Shown: positions 11,680 to 23,700, counted from the first letter of the stretch. The stretch is DNA of 64,000 nt from Anastrepha obliqua (GCF_027943255.1 NC_072896.1:930001-994000), one strand, 5' to 3'. Notes: a model not told the origin generated them from the sequence alone. Numbers and translations: made by a program.

Positions 11680-12565
11680 GAAATTTACTATTCAGTGCAC
11701 TTGATTCAACGAGATTATAATTTATGAATTACATTGCTGAAGTGAGAATCTGGAAGGGCTGCGAAATACGCTTCCACAGCTGTTATGACCTCATCATTTG
11801 AAGAAAAGCGCTTTCTATGCATGCCTTTTTTTTAAGTCTGGAAGCACATGGAAGTCGCCAAAATCCAGTGAGCACAATTTGAACTCTAATTCACGGATTT
11901 GAGCAATTGTCAAAATGCTTTTGTGACACGGTGTATTGCCCTGAGGAGAAATAATTGATTTCTTTTAATAACTGAGTAATTTTCACGATTATTTTTTCTT
12001 CAGCTGGTCTAAAAAGTTACAAAAATATTCAAAATTTTTCGTTTTACCAGTTTGTAAGTAATCCACAAACAAAATTCCTTTGGCTTCCAAACAAACTGAT
12101 GCTCACAACTTCTGGACACGAACTCGTGTCGGAGCCGAAGAGCCGGGTTCACACCACATTTTAGCCTCTTGTTTTGATTTATGAGCATGATGATAGATCC
12201 AAGTCTCCTCTATAGTGAAGAATCGACGCACAAAATCCGTTTTATCCTTTCGAAAACGCTCTAAATGTTGTTGAGAAAGTCGCATTCTAATGTGTTTATG
12301 CTATATTGTACACACAGCTTCATGAAACCCAATACTTCAGTCAAAATATTGCTTACACTGCCGTAAGAGGCCTAGGGCTTCTACTAAATCTCTTTCAATC
12401 ACTTGACGACTTCCAATACGATATCCTGTATTTTTTCTACGATTTCTGGTGTTGTTGCTGTTTTTGGACGTCTATGACGTGGATCGTTTTCAAGGCTTGT
12501 ACGACCACGTTTAAATTCAGCCACCCATCGTTTATGAATTTCGTTTGCGTTTAAACCTTAAAATG
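11680..12565 (-). mobile_element. Dead mariner with irritans-like transposase, several internal deletions
   Basis: Read on the minus strand from 12,560. The helix-turn-helix region gives NEIHKRWVAEFKRGRTSLEN, then RRPKTATTPEIVEKIQDIVL, then a frameshift. Next come LTEVLGF, RLSQQHLERFRKDKTDFVRR and FTIEETWIYHH, where the first catalytic Asp (DETWIHH in relatives) is Glu. Then KMWCEPGSSAPTR. Further on GNTPCHKSILTIAQIRELEF matches HQDNAPCHKS with the second Asp changed to Gly, followed by VLPDLKK, FSSNDEVITAVEAYFAALPDS and IHKL*SR*IKCTE, the family C-terminus with two stops. Segments between blocks are shorter than in intact copies. No terminal repeats were found. It is certainly a transposase relic; the subfamily is inferred. 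Confidence 0.88.
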
Positions 12566-15350
12566 AAACTTCCCACACAAATTCGGAATTTTAACTAAAA
12601 TTTCAAACATTTGAATCAGAAGGTATGTAGTTTTGTGAATTGAATTTTGTTAAATCAGAGGACAAATTTCAAGTGTTTGAAAATTGCGTTTAATTTTGAC
12701 AATTTTTTTTGCTGTCGGCGTTGTGTTTTTTTTTCATATAAAAAAAATTGGAGTAGATCAAAAATTGGATCAATGTGATCTTTCATCGACTTTAAACTCA
12801 ATCTTTATTATTCCAAAATTTTCTGGTCTATAGAACTGCAGACATGAATTTTTGCTTAAAATTCTAAGTAAAAAGTGTGAAATTTTGATGATTTTCAGTA
12901 TATATTTTCTTTTGACGTTGACTGTGTCCTTATATAAAAATGAAAATAATTTTAAAATACTTTAGGAATAAAAAAATTAAAAATGAAATATACGGAATCA
13001 TTCATTACCGTATAATTTTAAATTTAGTATGCCTTTTTCAGCTGAATTCTTAAGACACACCTTTTTGGTCTCACTGTTCAATGCACTCACAGACACCAGT
13101 GTAATTTTTAGTAAACAGCAACTAGTTTTTACTAAACTTAAGTGCGCTTGTAATCAACTCAAACTCAATAGCGGCGAACATTCCATTTCATGCCTCAGCG
13201 CATCATTTTGACGAGTTGACTGTGCAACTTGTACCTAAACTCTTTATCTTTTGCGTTTTTTGCAGCTGACAACTTACTCTTGCTTCTCTCTCACTTCCTG
13301 CCTTATTTGCTTAGAATTTTTCTTCTTCATCGATTTTACTTCCTGACCCATCACTTACAGTTGCTTGCGTTTGGCAAAAAAACTCCATTTTAAGGAACTG
13401 AAAGATAAGCAAAGCAAGAACAGCAACATTTTGCAGTTTAGTAACCGAAAACTTACGCCACTTGATCAACTCTACACTAAAAAAGTGCACATACATACAT
13501 AGGCCACATACATGCATACAGGGCACGTATCGAGAAAAACAACTTAGCATTCGCATTCAGTAGCTCAACCGCCAGTAGTTCTTTTTTTGTTTCCATGGCG
13601 AAAGTTGATGTTTCTGCATCTGAAGATAGGTTTTTGCAAATTTTGGCCCACTTTTGATGCACCTTCATTTAGTAAGCGGGTTTTAGCAGTTTGATTTCCA
13701 GTTTTATCGGTGCTTATGTCGAACTTGTGTTGTTGCTTACGGAATACCCACTCGTGCATGGGCTTAATAATAGCTAAGTTTAACGCTTCTGATTCCGATG
13801 TGGATTCTTATGATGCAAATTCACGTGCATATAATTCCAAAAATCGCAGACTGCGCTTCTCACTGGCTTGTATGTTAGACATGGCTTAAAGAAAAATGTT
13901 GAAATTAGTACTTCATAGATGAAAAAATGACTGATACTATTCTTTACTTATTTAGTAATTTCTTACTTATTTCTATTCATTTCTCGCAGACTAAAGACTT
14001 AGAATAAGCTCAACTTAACGCAAAAGTCCATATATGCCGCGTAATTATTAATACTCAGATATTTGGACTTGCGATAGGCTTTGCAGGCATAGTTTATTTC
14101 GTGCAATTAAACTGAAGACAAGCAAAGAGCCAAACAATTTAAATAATTCTTTGCAAACTGTTTTAAAATTCGCTTATGCATAGGAAAGTATAACTAGCGG
14201 GCGGAGGCGGCATAAAACAGCAGGACGCACACCATAAATTGGAGAAGGAGGTCGACTAAATACCCACAGTGGATGTAAGCGCTAATAATAAAAAAAATCT
14301 ACTAGAGTATCTACCAACGACACATAAAACGTTTTTATATTTAGACGGTCAGAAAAGTCTTTGGATATCCAGCGCATTAAACAATCTATTTATATGCAGG
14401 ATAATTACACTATGTGTAATGTAGTCAACGTGTTCCGAAAATGTTAACTTTGCGTCAAAGTTAAAAATACTGGTGCCCAATTTGTAGCCCAAGCGAATTG
14501 ACTTTTGCTCGGAAGAATTACCAATTTTTTATACTCTGGCTTGATAAATGTACGGAAATTAATTCGTGTACATATTCCTTTGTCTCGAATGACTTTATGG
14601 CTTCCAAACTTTTTTCACAATAATATAAGTTTCTAAGTTGTAGTTTTTTCCCCAGCTTCCAATCTAATATTTGAATTGTAGCATTCCATTTTATGCTTTC
14701 TTACTTCCAGCAAAGCAATGTTATTTGATTTCTACCCGTATTTTGAAAGCAGCAGACAGCAGACAGCAGACAGTAGACCAAGTGTGACTTTGTCACAAAG
14801 TACAGCAAAAGGCAACTAAGAACTAGCTGACTGTATGACAGGCTTGAGTGACTGGCACCTGAGCAAGCATTGTTCAGTTTGCATACTAATGCACTTTTTC
14901 CTTAAACAACTCTCTACAAGCGTGCATTCCCACATGCATACAAGCTTAAATTTACATGCAAGCCGCCTAGTGCCTTGACATTGATAATGTTGGGTAAGAC
15001 ACTTTGGGCGGTATTGCCATTCTATTGTATAACTACTCGTATATTTAAATTTTGAAAACAACTGGAACAAATTTTTGAAAAAATTCAAATATTGATCTAA
15101 AAAACTTGTGTATTGAAATTTAAGACAGACTGAAAATAGCAAGAAGACCGCAGCTCCATGAAATATGATTTAATGCTTGCAGATTTTAATAGAAATAAAT
15201 TTTGTATTGTAGAGATTTTAAATAGGTGGATGATTCAGTTAAAAGAGATAAGCATATTTCCTTACTTGGGTTTCAGTTATTGCCATTTAAAGAACAAGAA
15301 CAGACAAGAATCTGTCATTAAGCATGAAAATCACAAAGAAGACAAATATT
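12566..15350. other. Non-coding stretch with a small microsatellite
   Basis: No gene or transposon end recognised. A 7-bp repeat (AGACAGC, about four units) lies at 14,749-14,778. The remainder is AT-rich with T and A runs. Confidence 0.45.
14749..14778. repeat. Short 7-bp tandem repeat (CAGCAGA)n
   Basis: Four near-perfect units of AGCAGAC follow one another, the last with one change (AGTAGAC). Confidence 0.8.
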
Positions 15351-16390
15351 TTAATTTGTAGAAAAGTAAACACCACAAAGCGAAGCTGAAGAATATGCCG
15401 AGTGGGGTAGGATTTCCCATTTCAGTGTTTCTAGGTAAGTTTTAACGCGTTTGGCAACGTGAAGCCGAGCGTTTTGATGCTGTAGAATCACTTTCTTATG
15501 CCTCTCCGCGTATTGCGGCCGCTTCTCGCGCAGTGCTCGGCTCAATCGCATCAATTGAAGTCAATACCGATCCCCAGTGATGGTTTCGCTTGGTTTTAAC
15601 AGTTCAAAATAAATAACACCAACTTGGTCCCACCAAATACATAGCATAACCTTCGCAGCGTGAATATTCGGCCGAGGCGATGACGTAGAAGCATGACCGG
15701 ACAGTCCCCATGACTTTATTTTCTTTGGATTGCTGTAATGAATCCATTTTTCATCACCCGTCACGATGCGATGAAGAAAACCCTTCCGTTTTTGCCGCTG
15801 GAGCAGTTGTTCACATACGAAAAAACGACTTTCAACATCCCTTGGTTTTAACTCATAAGGAACCCAAATCTGCTGTTTCTGAATCATTGCCTAAACAAGC
15901 AATCGCTTGGAAATGGATTGACGGGTAACTCCTAATACTGAAGCAAGCTCTTCTTGCGTTTGACACGGATCCTCATTGAGCAATATCTCCAATTCATCTT
16001 CTTCGATGGTTTTTGGCCTTCCTTCATGCGAACGGTCGTCAACATTAAAATCACCGTCTTTGAAGTCACGCGACCAATATCGGCACGTTGTTTCACTTAA
16101 AACAGCATCTTCATAAACTTTTTGTAGCTTTCGATGCCCTTCAGCCACCGTTTCTTTCGAATGAAAGAGGAAAATCGACACTTCCCGCAAATGGCGGTTA
16201 TTCGGCACAAAATCAGATATTTTCACAAAACCAAAAGTCTATGATACCAAAACAAAATCACTAATGTGTCGAAGCAGTTTGTTTACTATATGTCTAAGCT
16301 TGGTTTATGACGTTTAGGTTATGTCAGAATCGACTAGCACACACTGCTGGCGGCATCTATTCACAAATAGCGGGAACTTAGTTGCGCACC
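15351..16390 (-). mobile_element. Mariner (mellifera-type end) with one continuous frame broken by two stops; 3' truncated
   Basis: On the minus strand one frame runs from 16,226 to 15,351. The family start MSDFVPN is visible, but its ATG is now ATA at 16,220-16,218, so initiation is lost. Conserved parts follow: HLREVSIFLF, DPCQTQEELASVLGVTRQSISKRL (second DNA-binding helix-turn-helix), WVPYELKPRD, HRIVTGDEKWIHY (first Asp intact), LCIWWDQVG, RLSRALREKRPQYAER and ILQHQNAR, where the second catalytic Asp is Gln. Stops are TAG at 15,893-15,891 and TGA at 15,563-15,561. After LETLKWEILPH the SPDLAPSDY block degenerates and the 3' end and its terminal repeat are absent. The outer 5' end at 16,390 (GGTGCGCAACTAAGTTCCCG inward, next to TA) resembles mellifera-subfamily ends. 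Confidence 0.93.
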
Positions 16391-16392
16391 TA

Positions 16393-17013
16393 ATGCATTA
16401 TTGGTTTCTCTGAAAGAGCATACATTTTAATTATTTATGGAACGCGATTTATTTCATATGGCTGTCTAGGCTAGCTTTGCAGTATTGTATAATATCGGTC
16501 ACACAAAAAGGTCTCTGGCGTGAAGTCGCAGCTCTGATGTGAGCAACTCATATCGCCGAGGCGGGTGCTAATAAAATTACTGAAAAGATCACAGAAATAT
16601 TGATTGTGTGGCACGACGCACCATCAGATTGATTATGTAGCACGATGCACCAAGTCCATGTCTTCGATTTCCGCTTGCTTTACTATGTCTCTGTAGTACT
16701 TACCGAAGATCTACATGGCGTTTCTACCATCATTTTCAAAGAAGAAAGTTTCAAATATGCCCACGCTTCAAAATCCGCCCCACAGTGTCACTCTGTGAGG
16801 ATGCATTGGCTTCTCCACCATCACGTTCGGGTATTCTACACTGCTATACATAACATGACGCCATCAACATCTGTGCCCCTAACATTTTTTGTCCACTAAT
16901 GATATTTCGTTCATAATACTGACTAGTATGATTTCAATCTGCTCTAATTCTTCTATGCCCGATTTTTATTAATAACTCACTCTCAGCTCCAACTAGCGCA
17001 TCCGTTTTGTTAA
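16393..17013. other. Non-coding stretch, no gene seen
   Basis: Contains two similar phrases around 16,590-16,650 (GATTGTGTGGCACGACGCACCA and a diverged GATTATGTAGCACGATGCACCA), a small local duplication. Nothing coding was recognised. Confidence 0.4.
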
Positions 17014-17200
17014 TCTTATATATAAAATAAAGTCAACTTTTTGTGTGTGTTCGCTAACCGGCCGTGTCTTTGCACCGAATTAAACCAAACTTACACACAT
17101 TGTTAAGAAGGTATTGAAGATGGTTTACGTATAGTTTGGATACCTATTGGTGGATAGGGCTCGAGATATAGGTCAAAACGTGGACCCGGGTAACCTTCGG

Positions 17201-17800
17201 ATGTGTATGTACAATATGGGTATCAAATGGAAGCTGTTGGTGAATGCTTTAGTTCAGAGTATTTTTGATGCTGCTCCGTGACTGGAGTCTCGAGATAGAG
17301 ACCAAAACGTGGAACCTAGAATGTGTTTGTACAATATGGATGTCAAATTGAAGCTGTTGGTGAATGCTTTAGTACAGAGTATTTTTCATGCCGCTCCATG
17401 ACTAGGGTCTCGAGATAGAGACCAAAACGTGGAACCAAGAATGTGTTTGTACAATATGGATCTCAAATTGAAGCTGTTGGTGAATGCTTTAGTACAGAGT
17501 ATTTTTCATGCCGCTCCGTGACTAGGGTCTCGAGATAGAGACCAAAACGTGGACCCTAGAACGTGTTTGTACAATATGGATCTCAAATTGAAGCTGTTGG
17601 TGAATGCTTTAGTACAGAGTATTTTTCATGCCGCTCCGTGACTAGCGTCTCGAGATAGAGACCAAAACGTGGACCCTGGAATGTGTTTGTACAATATGGA
17701 TATCAAATGGAAGCTGTTGGTGAATGCTTTAGTACAGAGTATTTTTCATACCGCTCCGTGGCTGGGGTCTCGAGATATAGGTCAAAACGTGGAGCCGGGT
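17201..17800 (+). repeat. 120-bp minisatellite, five units, inside the Helitron
   Basis: Units start at 17,201, 17,321, 17,441, 17,561 and 17,681, each exactly 120 bp. Each contains TTGTACAATATGGAT, GAAGCTGTTGGTGAATGC, TTTAGTACAGAGTATTTT and GTCTCGAGATAGAGACC, the last a perfect 8-bp-arm palindrome (GTCTCGAG-style core). The three middle units are the most alike. The first and last carry variants shared with the flanks (GATATAGGTCAAAACGTGGA plus CCGGGTAACC). This suggests expansion from within by unequal exchange or replication slippage. Partial units flank the array. Confidence 0.95.
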
Positions 17801-17994
17801 AACCTTTGGTTGTTTATGTACAGTATACATACCCATAACTTATGATTTTCCATTTATATTTTATATTTACTCAAAAACAAAAAGAAAAAAAAAAATATTG
17901 GTTATGCCAAAGCGCTTGAATAAAGAATAAAGAAATAAATAATATGAAAACCATATCTTTTCTGTTCTAAACCATATCTATTATATTTTAGTGT

Positions 17995-18022
17995 GCCCAG
18001 CGAAGCGGGCCGGGTTTGCTAG
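17995..18022 (+). other. Helitron 3' terminal hairpin and CTAG end
   Basis: Stem GCCC/GGGC and GC/GC with loop GAA and one bulged A, then 12 bases (CGGGTTTGCTAG includes the end), terminating in CTAG next to a host T. This is the rolling-circle transposon terminator structure. Confidence 0.85.
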
Positions 18023-20186
18023 TTATTATATATAATAGGAGTACATCCTTGCTCTACGTAAAAACCACCTCGGATCATAAATTAGAAGCATTACATTTTA
18101 TTTCACTCTTCAAAAATGAATTTTTCAATTGTCCTATTAGATACGACAACTGAATAGTTTTATTTTGAACTTTTTTTGAAAAGAAATAATAGCTCAACTT
18201 GTTTTCCTTATATTTCAATCATGAACTTTCTCATTTTTCAGTTATTTAAAGCTGAAGTTGCCTTCGCTCGATTAAATTTTGTAGGAAAAAGCAAAAATTT
18301 AAATGATTCTAGAATAGGAAGAAGAAGAAGCACAATCGACGGTAGACATTATGCATGTTTTGTTTGTCATTTGCTTCAATGGTTACGTAATAAACAACAT
18401 CTGCTTGTGCAACAGCAACAACAATGAACAGCTTGGAGAAACAACAACGCCTCATTGTACGAGTCGCAAGTAGCATTGAACTAGCCGTAGTGTTGTTATT
18501 ACAGCAGCCAACGAGCCAACAACATTAAAATTGCAACAGGAAGTAAGTAAACAAGCGTCAAATGACAACCAAGCACAAAAGATGTCCTGCAAAAGTAGAA
18601 GGAGCTGAGAATATTTACGAGTAAATGTAAAGATGGTGGTAAGCAGAACCACAGCGAAAATGAATGCAACAAATACTGCAACAATGTGGAAAGTATCGTT
18701 TGTGTGTAGCTGGTATGACAACGCACTAAAGAAAAATATAAGAAGTTATAAGAGCAGGAAAAGCAGTAAGCAGCAGAGCACTCAGTACGCACTCACTTCA
18801 ACCAGGAGCTGGTGCTAGAGGGTAGGAGGAAGAAGGCAGGAGGCAAGAGCCAGAAGCCAGAATCGCCAACAGCCAAACAATGCGACTTAAATAAATGAAA
18901 CATTCTGCGCAAATGACAGTTTTCTGTGGCAAACGATGACCCACCCTTTTGCCTATTTTGCTACATAACCAAGCACTTTGTAGTGCAAGTCCAAGGACCA
19001 ATAAGTAGAAAAAAACCAACAACATGCCCATGAAGTGCAAATAAGTGGCACATAGGTATGAAGCAGCAAGCGTCCATGGACCAAGAGGTTCTCCTAGCAA
19101 TGGCGTCAGGTAGCGCATCTCAAAACAACCAAAAATATGTATTTTGCACAGAGAAATGGGAAGAATCGGTAGTCGAAGCAGCAGCAGACAACAAGCGGGA
19201 ATCTGCCATTTTTTATGAGTCGCACCGCCTCAGAAGTCTCAGCACCGCAGCTATGTAACAATGTTGCAAAAGTCGTAAAAGAAAGAGGGGAAAACAAGCA
19301 ACGACGAGTATTGCTGACATTTTTAGCTCGATTGCTGCGGGCGCTAATGTCTTCAGCTGCTTGCCATTGCTCGAGTTTGCAACGCTGCGTATGTTTGTTT
19401 TTGCGCACATCACCTCTTACAGCTGTTATTGTTATTTCTATCATTTCGGTTTTATTGCCTGATTTCCATTCGCTAGCTGGCTACGCTTGTCTGGCTACGT
19501 GGCCGCGTGGCTGCTTGTTTACTTGGCTGCGTGGCTGCCTGGCTGGCTTGTTGACTAGCCGGCGGACTGACGATAACTCTTGATTTCCGCTTGTGAAATT
19601 ATGAAATCTCATTTTGTGCTTATGGTTAAATCTTTGGAAATTAAATAAAATCAAGTGAATTTGCATTTGTAAAGTTCATCACGTCTTGCAGTGAAATCAT
19701 TCGAAGTTGGAAATTGAGAGCAATCGTGGCTTTTTTCACTTCGTTTCTGCTGTCAAAATGAACTGTTGAACTTTGAGTTATGTTTATGCAAATTTGAGGT
19801 AATGCTTGCTTTATTGGTTTATGTGGCGAAGTGGATTGCAGAGCTTTATTTGTGCTTGTAGCTACACCAATAAATACCAGCAAAATCGATCTCATACAAA
19901 TTAAATTTTCTTTCCGGATGAATTTGAGCGAGACATGAAGACATGGATAATGATCCAAATCACCGAAGCCTAGATAACTTCTGATAGAAAGTTCGTTTTT
20001 CTTCACTATGCAAGCCAAAATTTCAAGGCTACATTTAAAGTATTTTTAAAAATTTTAGAACGAATTTGCTCTGAAGTTTCAGTGTCCAGAGAATCGGCAG
20101 ATGGTGGTCTCAGAGAAACCAATTTTTGTTTAAGTGATATCTCTGGCTACAGTGGCCTGTAAGGCAACCAGGTAAAAGTCTTAAGT
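18023..20186. other. Non-coding stretch, moderately GC-rich in the middle
   Basis: No gene can be supported. Between 18,400 and 19,400 the sequence is rich in CAA/CAG/AGCA words, giving shadow frames on both strands. An imperfect TGGCT-rich minisatellite lies at 19,475-19,560. Such tracts are common in fly introns and untranslated regions. Confidence 0.45.
19475..19560. repeat. Imperfect GGCTxCxTGGCTG minisatellite
   Basis: Repeated words GGCTACG, GTGGCTGC, TTGGCTGCG, GTGGCTGCC and TGGCTGGC follow one another at irregular 8-16 bp spacing. Confidence 0.65.
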
Positions 20187-20720
20187 CTACTCTCCTGAGC
20201 GAAAGTACCTCATTAAAAATTCCGCTGTCCGTTGTTGGGAATTGTTTCGCTTGTCGCTGATCGATAGAATTGCGCCAGTGTCTAACGTATTTCTTCTCCT
20301 TCCATTTTCAAGAAATTCGTTGGTGTGGCCCTTTGTAAGTCCACAGAAAGGCTCAGGACCAATTAGAGGCATGTGCGCCCCTGCTTTAGCTAGACGATCA
20401 GCCATTTCATTTCCCTCATATCCTCCGTGCCCAGGATTCGAGCTTAGTAATAATGAGTTGAAATTCCCGGACATCTTAGGAAGGTGCAGGTAGTTATATA
20501 CCATTTTTGAGGTGGTTACTTTTGATAGTAGTGCTTTCATAGCCGCCTTACTATCTGAAAGTATGTAAATGTGGCTTCCCCTCATCCTGCTAAGGATATA
20601 TTCCCTCACATGAATTTCAGCCTGGAAGTTTGTTGGGTAAGCCCCTTAGTGATCGATTTTTTTAATTTAGGCCGATTGAATAGGAACGGGGTCTATCATC
20701 TCCTAATTTAGACCCTTTAG
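20187..20720 (-). mobile_element. LINE RNase H-domain fragment
   Basis: Minus-strand frame 20,609-20,187: IYILSDSKAAMKAL is the central RNase H strand with its catalytic Asp. It is followed by VYNYLHLPKM, PGHGGYEGNEMADRLAKAGA (the His/Asn-Glu-Asp loop that carries the last catalytic Asp) and PLIGPEPFCGLTKG, a phrase typical of insect LINEs with an RNase H. Upstream, around 20,640-20,720, YTKGSKLGD corresponds to the YTDGSK strand with its Asp changed to Lys. A stop separates the two blocks. The reverse transcriptase is absent. This is a truncated relic, not a cellular RNase H1. Confidence 0.85.
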
Positions 20721-22746
20721 TATACCATATCTGGGAGCCAAGTTATTAGGTGATACAACTATTTCTCCAGGTCGAACGTTCATTCATAATAAATTGAACG
20801 TTCTTAAGGAGAATGGGTTTGGGTGATAGTACATGAAGCCTGTAAAGAATAGGAGTATGTCGAAAGTCTTCTAAAATCTTTAAATATCCATTCATGGACC
20901 ACTTTTTAGATCAGAGATTCCTTTTAATATTAGAGCATAATTTGAGTAAAACCCGACAGATGGGCTGCACATATTGGACATATCTACAATACTAAATAGC
21001 GATGCATAGTTGCGAAATAGATTTTTATTCCTCATTTCAAATTTAAGTTTTACATGTTTCGTATTTTTGGATTGAATTTTCCGTGTACTCTAATTAAAAT
21101 TTTTTTTCTCATAGAAATAAATTGTTTTTGTTGTATAAAAGAGTACAGAAAAAGCATTGGGTGTATTCTGTATATTTTTTTTTTAACTATTGTGTATTTT
21201 TAGCTATTCGAAAAAGTATAATATTCTAAGAATAAGTGATTGAATAAAGTCAGCAGGTAGTCCAGAATATTTTATTTAAAGATGTTTAGTACATCCATTT
21301 TCACCTCAATTATTTGCACTTCAATGGCTAATTAGTATCACTAATCTATTAAACAAAATATGTGGGTTTTTATCTTGCCTCCAAATTTGCCCCACATTAA
21401 TTCACTCGAGTTACAGTATTTCATTAACGGCTTCTTCATTTTCTTTTAAATTATTCTCCGCTCATCGAGAACCAGAAGAAGTTTTTCAAGGCGATTCGTA
21501 ACTATCATCCGATGGAGCTGTAATATTATATTATATTTCCATAATGGTTTTTAATACTTGCCAATTAGCAGAATCTTATTTGATCAGTTTTAATGAGTTT
21601 TCAATTTGAATTTTATGCCTCTTAAACAAGGACTAGAAAGGCGGCAACTGCTTTTATAATATGCGATTTCTTGCTCCGCAAACACACAAACATTTCACAT
21701 TACATTCATCAAGTATCAGTCAATTAGTTCTCTGCGAAGTTTGACAAGTCAATGCTGATAAGCCTTCAATATTTCAACTTGAACTTTAACAAAAACGCCT
21801 GCGATGCCTTTCAATAGCGCAGTTGCAATAATCGAGAGAATCAATGAACTCAACTTCATTCTCAGGCGGCTCTTATCCTACTTGAACTTTTATTGGCCCT
21901 GTCGTTGTCAGTGCCATTACTATTTAACATTTGAACAGTCATCGCATCATTTCAGCAGTTTTAATACTGCTGAGAATTATGGTCATCATCTCTTTGCCTT
22001 GTCATATCTATACAAAAACAGCCAGGAATGTTTCGAGCCATTCACCATTGTCATTCACTTGGTTATCACCTCGACTCTAGCAGAATGACGGCGTTTGACA
22101 TTTGCATTAGCCATTCCATTATCTGAGCTGAGTTAGGCTTTGCAAGGCTATAGATTGTGTTATTTTTACTTTCTCTAATTTCTCTTGCCATTATTTGCTG
22201 CGCCGTCATGGCCTATTGCCTTCAAGTTGTCTTTGTACGCTATATCCCTATTGTTCTCGTGGCTCATCCCCCAGTGCACTTGAGCCCTTGAGAAAAGTCC
22301 TCTCAATGCTATGCAAGCATTCCACCTGCAATATTTCTCCTCACACCTGTCTTTTATTTTGGCATTATGTCAATAGTCGCTTCGTACATATAAGTGCGCT
22401 GGCGACATCCTGATTGTAGAAAGCTTTCGAGTTTGAGTTTTAAATGCTTTTTGATTAATTGCGCTTGAAATGTGGAACGACAATGGAGAATTTTAATGTC
22501 ATGACAAGCCATTTGTCTGGGCTTAGTTTTTGCTGATAGGCTGGCATATTGGCTATAGAAAAACAAACTAAACATTGCCTAGTATAAAATTTAAAGTGAA
22601 AGTATAGAAAGATTCGGTGCTGCAAAAGTGAAAAGCATTAAAATATTAGTTTATTTTAAAATATTATACAATAGTTTTTTTTCTGTTATTGTTTTATTGC
22701 ATAGAAAGTCCCAAAATCCGAAAGGTACAGGTTAAGGCTCTGTTTC
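20721..22746. other. Non-coding stretch, no gene seen
   Basis: AT-rich DNA. There is a small GAACGTTC direct/inverted motif pair near 20,773-20,803. Nothing else stands out. Confidence 0.4.
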
Positions 22747-22858
22747 GGGTGTTTGACCGAGCTCCTCCTCCTATTTGTGGCGTGCGTCTATATGGACACG
22801 ATCGCTATTAAAAACACTTTTTCTTCATTTTGGAATTTCATCTGTATTCCAACCTATA
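22747..22858 (-). repeat. tRNA-derived SINE, copy 1, 3' part (split by a mariner)
   Basis: Carries the SINE 3' region, GGGTGTTTGACCGAGCTCCT on the plus strand, as at 49,580. About 140 bp of the body are deleted (the GGCGTGCGTC junction jumps to CGCTATTA). It runs into TA at 22,857, where a mariner is inserted. The tRNA-like head continues at 23,650. Confidence 0.85.
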
Positions 22859-23647
22859 CTGTGGGCAAAAAGTAAGGTTAATTTGGTTGTAAAATGAAAA
22901 ATCTTGTTCTTTTCGGTCTGGCCTCGCCTTTAGCACGATATTCGCTTGATTGGTCGGTTGTTTCAGAGTCGTAAGCATAAATCCAAGTCTCATCTCCCGT
23001 AATGATGCATTTGAGCTTGTCCTGATAGTCTGAAAGCATTGTTTCACACACATCAACGCGACGACTTTTTTCCAAGAAATTGAGAGTTTTCGGTACCAAA
23101 ACGAGATTTGATTTTTCGTAGGCCCAAATGGTCTTTCAAAATGGTTTTCACAGATCCTTCTGATATTCCGATCATATCAGTAAGGTCTTTAACAGTCAAC
23201 CGACGATTTTTGATCACTAACTCCTTCACTTTATTGACGTGTTAGTCATCTGTTGACGTCGATGGCCGTCCGGAGCGCTCCAAATCATCAACACGTTCTC
23301 GACCCTCTTTGAAGTCTTTGTATCACTTATAAACATTTTTCTGCGACATGGTCGAATCACCAAATGCCTTCTGCAACATGCTAAACATTTCCGCAGCCGA
23401 ATTTCATTCCGCAAACAAAATTTGATGGCACTTCTCTGCTCAATCAAATCAGACATTGTAAAAATCGAAAAATGCACTCTTGGTCGTTTAGTAAACACAA
23501 GGGTAAATATATTACTGATAATGACATTCACATGAAAATTGGCCCAGATGTTATTAACAGTGCTGCCAACTCATGGAAAAAAAACTAGAGCGAAATTTTA
23601 ATCCCACGAAGTTTGACAAATAAATTCACCTTACTTTTTGCCCACAG
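22859..23647 (-). mobile_element. Internally deleted mariner with both terminal repeats, inserted in a SINE
   Basis: 789-bp element bounded by TA on both sides (22,857-22,858 and 23,648-23,649) with inverted ends CTGTGGGCAAAAAGTAAGGT matching over about 20 bases and beyond. The minus strand encodes the first half of a mariner transposase: MSDLIEQRSAIKFCLRNE near 23,460, a frameshift, VENVLMIW / SGRPSTS-region residues, KVKELVI-like helix, then LVPKTLNFLEKSRRVDVCE, IITGDETWIYAYDSET (first catalytic Asp intact) and SSEYRAKGEARPKRTRF. The second half, with the second and third Asp, is gone, and the frame meets the left terminal repeat. It could have been moved only by transposase made elsewhere. 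Confidence 0.95.
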
Positions 23648-23649
23648 TA

Positions 23650-23700
23650 CGTTCTGCATATGGTAGTCACGCATCAATCCATTCCGCTACGGCGCCCGCC
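23650..23700 (-). repeat. tRNA-derived SINE, copy 1, tRNA-like head
   Basis: Plus strand ATGGTAGTCACGC ... CTACGGCGCCCGCC equals the 5' head of the SINE at 49,810-49,862 in reverse. It is the other half of the copy interrupted by the mariner. Confidence 0.85.

Larger units (their letters stand above)
17014..18022 (+). mobile_element. Non-autonomous Helitron with internal minisatellite
   Basis: The element begins TCTTATATATAAAATAAAG, the TC-start typical of insect Helitrons, and is followed by TGTGTGTTCGCTAACCGGCC, a recurrent Helitron subterminal phrase. It ends with a hairpin (17,995-18,010: GCCC, bulged A, GC, loop GAA, GCGGGC), a 12-base spacer and CTAG at 18,019-18,022. It sits between A (17,013) and T (18,023), the Helitron insertion preference, with no target duplication. 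There is no Rep/helicase ORF. About 600 bp of the interior is a 120-bp tandem array. The transposition machinery must come from another copy. Confidence 0.88.

Noticed and set aside
13311..13556. Minus-strand ORF running into a GTAAGT site
   Set aside because: The peptide is Cys/Met/Val-rich from CATACA simple sequence, so chance is the better explanation.
17201..17800. Regular tandem repeats that might look like a CRISPR array
   Set aside because: The 120-bp units are repeats throughout with no unique spacers, and they lie inside a Helitron in insect DNA.
20187..20609. Host RNase H1 gene
   Set aside because: The PLIGPEPFCGLTKG segment, the lost first Asp and the missing rest of the protein point to a LINE-encoded RNase H domain.
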